The translations under genes were made by a program, and so were the position numbers. Below, piece after piece: positions 1 through 4,121 of a stretch of 5,894 nucleotides of DNA. Each line of letters opens with the position of its first letter. Position 1 is the stretch's first letter. Source of the DNA: Acidobacteriota bacterium (GTDB lineage: Bacteria > Acidobacteriota > Terriglobia > Terriglobales > Acidobacteriaceae); assembly GCA_021778875.1 (NCBI GenBank), contig JAJYBT010000209.1:1-5894 (forward strand). Reading direction: 5' to 3'. The notes beneath the pieces were generated by a model. That model worked only from the letters and a program-made list of their open reading frames with translations, did no database searches and was not told the DNA's origin.

Positions 1-130
1 GTGCGGTATAGTCGGAGCAGTGAGTCAACGTAATGTAGTACCAATTTTATTAGATGGGCTACATCGTTTAGAGTATCGTGGTTATGATTCTGCTGGTATC
101 GCTGTGCTTAGTGATAAAGGTAAAATGCAA
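1..130 (+). pseudogene. glmS: GlmS N-terminal fragment (foreign, truncated)
   Basis: This is the start of glutamine--fructose-6-phosphate aminotransferase, the enzyme that makes glucosamine-6-phosphate for cell-wall and LPS sugars. Base 1 is the last base of the missing ATG; the codons from base 2 read [11 protein letters not shown] and then [11 protein letters not shown]. This is the class II glutamine amidotransferase N-terminus, with the nucleophile Cys exposed after Met removal. The match runs for 43 residues, to K-M-Q near base 130. There the expected continuation (a Gly-Lys-Val segment and later the HTRWATHG motif) is replaced by unrelated sequence, although the frame stays open to a stop at 239-241. 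Full-length GlmS is about 600 residues, so this piece cannot work. The DNA is much more AT-rich than the region after 370, which suggests a low-GC bacterium, perhaps a gammaproteobacterium, as source. Family identity is confident; the source is a guess. Confidence 0.85.
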
Positions 131-162
131 GACAATTTATTAAAAGAATCCTTGAAAGATAT
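131..162. other. unassigned AT-rich joint between the two foreign fragments
   Basis: These bases lie between the end of the recognisable GlmS match and the end of the recognisable P450 match. They are AT-rich, remain open in both flanking frames, and match neither family's expected continuation. They may be a third small fragment or poorly conserved sequence from either neighbour. The exact breakpoints cannot be placed by eye. Confidence 0.4.
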
Positions 163-354
163 TAATTTTTCAGCAATCTTCTCATCAGATACGATAAGGA
201 AGGTAGCCCCAAGCATCTCAGTCTTGTATATTGGTCCATAGATATCAGCCCATTCCTTGAACTTCAACCACATATAATTGATGGGTAAGTCATGAATGCG
301 ACCAATATAAGGCAATAGGTAAGGACCAGGAAAGTCTTTCTGCTCTGCATCAAC
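163..354 (-). pseudogene. fungal-type cytochrome P450 N-terminal fragment (foreign)
   Basis: Read on the minus strand from about 354 down to 163, the sequence encodes some 63 residues resembling the segment just after the membrane anchor of fungal microsomal P450s. It has a Pro-rich hinge (KDFPGPYLLPYIGRIHDLP), then [16 protein letters not shown], then a strand ending IVSDEKIAE. The order hinge, F-x-x-W-A-x-x-Y-G-P-I-Y, then I-V-S-D/N is typical of fungal monooxygenases. The heme-binding Cys motif, I-helix and ExxR would lie hundreds of residues downstream and are absent. There is no start codon or membrane anchor of its own; the open frame continues at the N-terminal side only into the antisense of the neighbouring gene. 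It is neither complete nor expressed in any sensible way here. Class assignment rests on pattern recognition; a search would settle the source. Confidence 0.72.
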
Positions 355-370
355 ACAGATGGGACATCTC
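350..370. other. probable chimeric junction
   Basis: Composition and homology both change here. To the left is AT-rich sequence continuous with the P450 fragment; to the right is GC-rich sequence encoding the acidic tail of the minus-strand nucleotidyltransferase. The last residues of that protein (Met-Ser-His-Leu-Cys) and its TGA at 350-352 appear to be supplied at least partly by the foreign side. No direct repeat, integrase gene, tRNA or inverted repeat marks the join, so nothing suggests a site-specific insertion. The exact base of the join cannot be fixed by eye. Confidence 0.65.
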
Positions 371-1873
371 TTCTTCCTCCTCGTAGCCAGCTTCTTCCTC
401 GACCTCTTCAGCGGCTTCGGGCTCCAGATCTTCCTTGGGGATGCCAAGGTCCAGATCCTCTTCCTCGCCGCCGATATCGTCGAGATCTTCCTCGCCGAGC
501 TCCTCCTCTTCCTCTTCTTCCTCGTCGAAGGAGCGCTCCTTGAGCTTGGCCTCGGCACGCTTGGCGCGCGACCGCTTGATGGTGACCTGCGGCGGCGGGG
601 CCGGAGGCGAAAAAGGCTCAAGAAATGCGCGCTGCTCTTCCGGCGTGCCTAGGTTGCCGTCGATCAGCTGCAGGAAGAGCTGCTGCACAATCTCCGCGTA
701 GGTCGCCAGCTCCGGCGTGATGCGCATCTCCTGCATCAAGGCGTACGGAATGCGCTGGCGCGCCTCAGGCCACACCGTCAGGAAGAGCCGGTAGCGCTCC
801 TTTACGGCTGCGTCCTTGGCCGTGAAGCCGAGCCACAGAACCGCTTCGGGATCATAACTCGTAAAGAGCTTGTAGCTGACTGAGGGGGTCTGGTTGTCCT
901 TGGCCAGCAGCACCTTTGCAAAGGCTGAGGCCATCAAATCCAGGCTGCTCCACTCCTCCACAAAGCCCGGACGGAGCATCAGCTTCTTCAGCGCAGACAG
1001 ATCCTTGGGGGGCATCTTGGCCGTGAGCAGCTGCATCTGCGCAGCGGACATGTCCGGATGCACGCCCTGTATCATCAGCTGGACGGCCAGGTCGTGCAGC
1101 GCGTTCAGTTTTTCCTCGTCAGCGCGGCTGGCAGTCCAGGCCGGGAAGAGGTGCTGCATCCAGCCCTCGGCATCCAGGGCGTGCAGCACGCGCAGGCCGT
1201 CGGCCTCGTGACCAATCTGCTCCAGCTCATAGCTGCGGGCCATGGGGGCAATGTGCTCGATGATTCCCTCGGCGCGCGCATTCTCATAGCGCATCTGGGT
1301 GCGGGGATCCATCTCCCAGCCCAAGCGGGCGCGGTACCGTGTGGCGCGTACCAGCAGGGAGGGCTGGTCCAGAAAACCGTAGTTCGAGATCAGGCGCAGG
1401 GTGCGCGCCTCAATATCCGCCGCGCCGTTCAGCGGGTCCATCAGCAGGCCATAGGATCCTTCGTTCAGCGAGATGGCCATGGCGTTCACAGTAAAGTCGC
1501 GGCGGCGCAGATCATCCTGAATGGAAGCGGCATGGAAGACCGGGCGGCCCGGCTTGGGAAACTCGCGGCGGTGGGTGCTGATCAGGTCCACGCGGACCGT
1601 TCCGGGAAAGCAGAGATAGAGGGTATGCGCCGTCTCATCCTCGCCCCATACCTTGGCGCCGAGCTTCTCAATGCTCTCGCGTAGCGTCAGCGCGTCGGTG
1701 TGGACGGCAACTTCCATATCACGAACAGCATGGCCACTGGTAAGGTCGCGAACCGCATCACCTGTCAAAAAGAGCAATGTGCCGGCTTCGCGGGCGACCT
1801 CGCGCAAATGGCGTAGAGCGCTTTGCTGGTCCGCCGAGAGGCGGTTTTCCAGAAGATAGATATAATCGGGCAT
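350..1873 (-). CDS. CCA tRNA nucleotidyltransferase / poly(A) polymerase family protein, divergent, 3' end chimeric
   Basis: Class II nucleotidyltransferase of the Cca/PcnB family, which adds nucleotides to RNA 3' ends. Numbered from the ATG at 1873 (507 residues): the head has FLTGDAVRD (35-43) where the family has a GG-x-VRD motif. It then shows Asp52-x-Glu54 as metal-binding acidic pair, Asp96 in VDLISTHRREF as third carboxylate, RRRDFTVNAMA (123-133), and DPLNG (146-150). The nucleotide-template motif EDxxR is replaced by Asp169-Gln170-x-x-Leu173, while Arg176 and Arg179 remain. A helical neck/body follows; residues about 377-419 resemble the family's C-terminal segment. Then come a Pro-rich linker (423-428), a basic stretch (433-447) and a Glu/Asp-rich tail (450-502). 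The start was chosen because homology begins there and AGGGA lies five bases upstream; the upstream extension to 2062 looks non-coding. The last few residues and the stop come from the chimeric join, so the true C-terminus is missing. Because of the altered motifs I do not assign cca or pcnB. Confidence 0.85.
   Translation of the reverse strand: MPDYIYLLENRLSADQQSALRHLREVAREAGTLLFLTGDAVRDLTSGHAVRDMEVAVHTDALTLRESIEKLGAKVWGEDETAHTLYLCFPGTVRVDLISTHRREFPKPGRPVFHAASIQDDLRRRDFTVNAMAISLNEGSYGLLMDPLNGAADIEARTLRLISNYGFLDQPSLLVRATRYRARLGWEMDPRTQMRYENARAEGIIEHIAPMARSYELEQIGHEADGLRVLHALDAEGWMQHLFPAWTASRADEEKLNALHDLAVQLMIQGVHPDMSAAQMQLLTAKMPPKDLSALKKLMLRPGFVEEWSSLDLMASAFAKVLLAKDNQTPSVSYKLFTSYDPEAVLWLGFTAKDAAVKERYRLFLTVWPEARQRIPYALMQEMRITPELATYAEIVQQLFLQLIDGNLGTPEEQRAFLEPFSPPAPPPQVTIKRSRAKRAEAKLKERSFDEEEEEEEELGEEDLDDIGGEEEDLDLGIPKEDLEPEAAEEVEEEAGYEEEEEMSHLC
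368..526 (-). repeat. low-complexity GAG/GAA-rich tract encoding an acidic tail
   Basis: On the minus strand this purine-rich tract encodes residues 450-502 of the nucleotidyltransferase, largely Glu with Asp, Gly, Leu and few other residues. It includes a run of eight Glu and a terminal run of five. Codons mix GAG and GAA and are interrupted by other residues, so it is a compositionally biased coding region, not a pure trinucleotide expansion. It directly abuts the suspected chimeric join. Confidence 0.8.
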
Positions 1874-2044
1874 TCCGTTCCCTGCTTCCGCCGTCCCAAC
1901 CCTGGCCAAGTACCTGATGCCGCAACGCTTACGCTGCACTACGGCAAGGCTTGCAAAGCAGTACCTTATCACAACTGCTGCCGTATGGCTAGAAATTGTT
2001 GCACCGGATTTGCAGCTTTTGCCTTCGCTCCGCAGGGCGCGGCG

Positions 2045-2053
2045 TGCGACAAT
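2045..2053 (+). promoter_or_regulatory. possible extended -10 element for the gene at 2062
   Basis: TGCGACAAT fits the extended -10 pattern (TG, one base, then a hexamer matching TATAAT at four of six positions). The hexamer ends eight bases before the ATG at 2062. I see no good -35 hexamer at 17-18 bp spacing, and the bases before the ATG give only a weak GAG as ribosome-binding site. If used, the transcript would begin at or next to the start codon. The rest of the 188-bp divergent spacer (1874-2061) shows no clear promoter for the minus-strand gene and no recognisable operator. Confidence 0.3.
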
Positions 2054-2061
2054 CCAGAGCA

Positions 2062-2568
2062 ATGGCGTCAGGGCGTAAACCCGTGATTGTGCGCAAGTTT
2101 ACCCGCGACTGGGTAGCCGGTTACGCCGGTGCCTCGTTCGGTCAGGACGCAGACGCGCTGGAGATCCTGGACCAGACCGGTAAAGTGCTCCACATCAACT
2201 GGGACGCCGTGAAGTGGGTATGCTACGTGCGCGACCTGGCCCTGGTGGACCCCGCCAACCCCGAGCGCCTGTTGCAGAAGCGGTTTGCCGTGCGTCCGCG
2301 CACCGCCGGCCTGTGGCTGCGCATGACGCTGACCGACGGCGAGGAGTTGGAGGGGCTTGCGGCCAATGACCGCTCCCTGGTGGACGGCGCCGGACTGCTG
2401 GTGACGCCGCCTGACACCCGCTCCAGCACGCAGCGCATCTACGTGCCGCGACAGGCCATCCAGAGCTTGCAGGTGGTGGGCCTGATTGGCGCCGCCACGC
2501 ATCGCCATGGAGCCGCCGCGCGCCGGGCAGCCGAGCAGCCGGAGCTGTTTCCCGGAGATGCCGAGTAG
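2062..2568 (+). CDS. conserved protein of unknown function (acidobacterial type)
   Basis: A 168-residue soluble protein; I cannot assign a function. No signal peptide or membrane segment is visible. The N-terminal part contains KPVIVRKFTRDWVAGYAG, then a short beta-rich stretch with LEILDQTGKVLHINWDAVKWVCYVRD. The middle holds NPERLLQKRF and PRTAGLWLRMTLTDGEELEGLAAND, and the end of the conserved part is LVTPPDTRSSTQRIYVPRQAI. Alternating hydrophobic strands with G-E-x-L-E-G resemble small beta-barrel modules found in several domains of unknown function; I recall similar acidobacterial hypothetical proteins (possibly the DUF6982 group), but this is from memory. The tail (about 147-168) is Ala/Arg-rich and probably disordered. 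The ATG at 2062 was chosen because residues upstream look non-coding; GTG at 2083 is an alternative. It lies 46 bp before lpxD on the same strand. Confidence 0.8.
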   Translation: MASGRKPVIVRKFTRDWVAGYAGASFGQDADALEILDQTGKVLHINWDAVKWVCYVRDLALVDPANPERLLQKRFAVRPRTAGLWLRMTLTDGEELEGLAANDRSLVDGAGLLVTPPDTRSSTQRIYVPRQAIQSLQVVGLIGAATHRHGAAARRAAEQPELFPGDAE

Positions 2569-2601
2569 GACGCCCGCACAGTGCTCCGCTGCTGATTCCG
2601 G

Positions 2602-2607
2602 TACAAT
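2602..2607 (+). promoter_or_regulatory. possible -10 element for leaderless lpxD transcription
   Basis: TACAAT matches the TATAAT consensus at five of six positions. It is followed by seven bases (TCCCTCG) and then the lpxD ATG at 2615, placing the expected transcription start at or next to the A of the ATG. The spacer contains no purine-rich Shine-Dalgarno sequence. The hexamer at -35 spacing (around 2579-2584) is poor. The site sits in the 46-bp gap after the preceding gene, so lpxD could be read both from here and by read-through. Confidence 0.4.
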
Positions 2608-2614
2608 TCCCTCG

Positions 2615-3649
2615 ATGAAACTGAGCGAACTGGCAACGCGGCTTGGGGCGGAGCTTCGGGGTGACCCGGAGCTGGAAGTGACTGGTGTGAAAGGAATTGA
2701 GGGGGCAGGTCCGGCTGAGGTCACCTTTGTGGCCAATCCCCGGTACGCCGGCCTGGCGCGTACAACGGCTGCGGCCGCCGTGCTCGTCGAGCCCGATTTT
2801 CCGGAGATTCCCACGGCCACCCTGCGTATCCAGAACCCCTATCTGGCCTTCTCGCGGGCGCTGGGCATGTTCTATCAGCCACCGGCTTACGCGCCGGGGA
2901 TTCATCCCACGGCCGTTATCGATGCCAGCGCCGAAATCGGCGAGGGGGCGCACATCGGAGCCTACGTGGTCATCGGCGCGGGTGTGCGGCTGGGTCCGCA
3001 TGCCACTCTGCTGCCCCACGTGGTGCTCTATCCCAACGTGCAGACGGGCAGCCATCTGTTTGTCCATGCGCATGCGGTAGTGCGCGAGGGCTGCATGCTG
3101 GGCGATCACGTCACGCTGGAGAACGGCGCGATTGTGGGAGCCGACGGCTTTGGCTTTGCCCGCAACGAAGATGGGCAGTGGGAGAAGATTCCGCAGTCTG
3201 GTCCGGTGCGCGTGGGCAGCCGCGTGGATATCCAGGCCAACGCCTGCATTGACCGCGCCACCGTGGGCATGACGGAGATTGGCGATGGAACCAAAGTGGA
3301 TAACCTGGTGCAGGTGGGCCATGGGTCGCGCGTGGGACAGAACACCATGCTCTGCGCACAGGTGGGGCTGGCCGGCTCGTCCGAAGTGGGCAGTAACGCC
3401 ATTCTGGCCGGACAGGCGGGCGTGGCCGGACACTGCACGCTGGGCGATGGCGTCATTCTGACGGCGCAGTCGGGCGTCTCGCACGATGTGCCCGCAGGCA
3501 AGATGATCTCCGGCTCACCGGCCTTCGACAACCGCGTCTGGCTGCGGGCGGTCACCGTCTTTCAGCGGCTGCCCGAGTTGTTGAAGCGACTGGACCGGCT
3601 GGAAAAGAAGTTTGCCGCAGCACAAGAGAAAGACGAGGGGCAGGCATGA
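2615..3649 (+). CDS. lpxD: UDP-3-O-(3-hydroxyacyl)glucosamine N-acyltransferase LpxD
   Basis: Third step of lipid A synthesis: transfers a 3-hydroxyacyl chain from acyl carrier protein to the 2-amino group of UDP-3-O-acyl-glucosamine, in the cytosol, as a homotrimer. The 344 residues fit the family (E. coli about 341). Residues 1-95 are the uridine-binding domain (MKLSELATRLGAEL; VTFVANPRYAGL; NPYLAFSRALGMF). About 97-305 form the left-handed beta-helix of hexapeptide repeats, starting GIHPTAVIDASAEIG. Catalytic His236 lies in VDNLVQVGHGSRVG, and His273 falls in AGHCTLGDG. NGAIVGADGFGFA (170-182) and the GSPAFDNRVWLR end (300-311) are hallmarks. The C-terminal helix (about 312-344) is charged. 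The ATG at 2615 is where homology begins; an in-frame extension to 2486 overlaps the upstream gene and is unlikely. The stop overlaps the next start as ATGA. fabZ, lpxA and lpxB are not adjacent, unlike the proteobacterial cluster. Confidence 0.97.
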   Translation: MKLSELATRLGAELRGDPELEVTGVKGIEGAGPAEVTFVANPRYAGLARTTAAAAVLVEPDFPEIPTATLRIQNPYLAFSRALGMFYQPPAYAPGIHPTAVIDASAEIGEGAHIGAYVVIGAGVRLGPHATLLPHVVLYPNVQTGSHLFVHAHAVVREGCMLGDHVTLENGAIVGADGFGFARNEDGQWEKIPQSGPVRVGSRVDIQANACIDRATVGMTEIGDGTKVDNLVQVGHGSRVGQNTMLCAQVGLAGSSEVGSNAILAGQAGVAGHCTLGDGVILTAQSGVSHDVPAGKMISGSPAFDNRVWLRAVTVFQRLPELLKRLDRLEKKFAAAQEKDEGQA

Positions 3650-4014
3650 AACCTGTGAGCAAGGCCGCGGCCTTGTGCGGACTGGCCGCGATGGCTCTGA
3701 TGAGTGGATGCCATTCTTACCGCATCGATGCCACGGTTGAAAACCGTACCGGCAAGTCCATCCAACTGCTGGAGGTGGATTATCCCAACGCCAGCTTTGG
3801 CGTGGACGCTCTTTCTGACGGCAGCGACTATCACTACCGCTTCCAGGTGCAGGGCCGGGGTCCCATCAAAGTGCAGTACACCGAGGGCGGCACGCTGACC
3901 GTGCATCAGGTCACGGGACCGGGTCTCTCCGAGCGTCAGGAGGGGCAGTTGGAAATTGTGCTGCTGCCGGGTGGCCAGACGCAGTTCCATCCGAAGCTGA
4001 CGCCCGAGCGGTAA
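3646..4014 (+). CDS. small lipoprotein of unknown function, coupled to lpxD
   Basis: A 122-residue predicted lipoprotein. Lys2 and Lys6 precede a hydrophobic stretch (about 7-19), ending in a lipobox-like M-S-G-Cys22; after cleavage and lipidation the mature protein has about 101 residues. Position +2 is His, not Asp, so by the E. coli sorting rule it would go to the outer membrane. The mature part is beta-rich: IDATVENRTGKSIQLLEVDY, YHYRFQVQGRGPIKVQY, and a late Gly-rich turn LLPGGQTQF. This suggests an Ig-like or transthyretin-like sandwich facing the periplasm. No catalytic motif is visible. Its ATG lies within the lpxD stop (ATGA overlap), with GAGGGG five bases upstream, so translation is probably coupled to lpxD. 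The pairing hints at a role in the outer membrane or LPS assembly, but that is inference. Confidence 0.85.
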   Translation: MKPVSKAAALCGLAAMALMSGCHSYRIDATVENRTGKSIQLLEVDYPNASFGVDALSDGSDYHYRFQVQGRGPIKVQYTEGGTLTVHQVTGPGLSERQEGQLEIVLLPGGQTQFHPKLTPER

Positions 4015-4110
4015 CGCACACGGGCCGGAATGGAACGATGCAGCGAAAACCTTGGTGTGCGGCTGCAATAACTCACTCTAGTTTGTGTCATTTCCTCCGA
4101 TATGCAGGTT

Positions 4111-4116
4111 GGAGGA
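4111..4116 (+). promoter_or_regulatory. Shine-Dalgarno deciding a GTG start
   Basis: GGAGGA is followed by five bases (GACTT) and then GTG at 4122. It is the strongest ribosome-binding site in the window and favours this GTG over the in-frame ATG at 4038, which lacks a comparable site. The 107-bp gap upstream (4015-4121) has no clear promoter or terminator. Confidence 0.75.
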
Positions 4117-4121
4117 GACTT

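Noticed and set aside
1..370. Genomic island or integrated element at the left end
   Set aside because: No integrase, transposase, attachment repeat or tRNA is visible, and the fragments come from unrelated genes in opposite orientation; chimerism explains it better.
82..621. 179-residue minus-strand open frame taken as one basic-P450 fusion protein
   Set aside because: The first ~85 residues are an out-of-frame reading of the nucleotidyltransferase tail; only the stretch after the junction resembles P450, so the fusion is accidental.
359..652. Leu/Phe-rich open frame that looks like a membrane protein
   Set aside because: It is the reverse complement of Glu-rich codons (GAG/GAA become CTC/TTC), so its hydrophobic character is an artefact of the acidic tail on the other strand.
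1058..1684. 208-residue plus-strand open frame inside the nucleotidyltransferase gene
   Set aside because: It is antisense to clearly conserved motifs, has no ribosome-binding site of note and no recognisable family.
1874..2062. N-terminal extension of the minus-strand nucleotidyltransferase to a start at 2062
   Set aside because: The 63 extra residues have no family match and overlap the divergent promoter region. The ATG at 1873 begins the homology and has AGGGA five bases upstream.
2195..3484. 429-residue minus-strand open frame opposite lpxD
   Set aside because: It is the antisense shadow of lpxD and the preceding gene in GC-rich DNA; its composition (His/Arg/Gly-rich) has no domain-like pattern.
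4039..4067. Inverted repeat TGCAGC ... GCTGCA as a terminator after the lipoprotein gene
   Set aside because: The stem is only six bases with a 17-base loop and is not followed by a T-run.
4038..4121. ATG at 4038 as the start of the diguanylate cyclase
   Set aside because: The added 28 residues show no membrane or domain pattern, and GGAGGA five bases before GTG 4122 is a much better initiation site.
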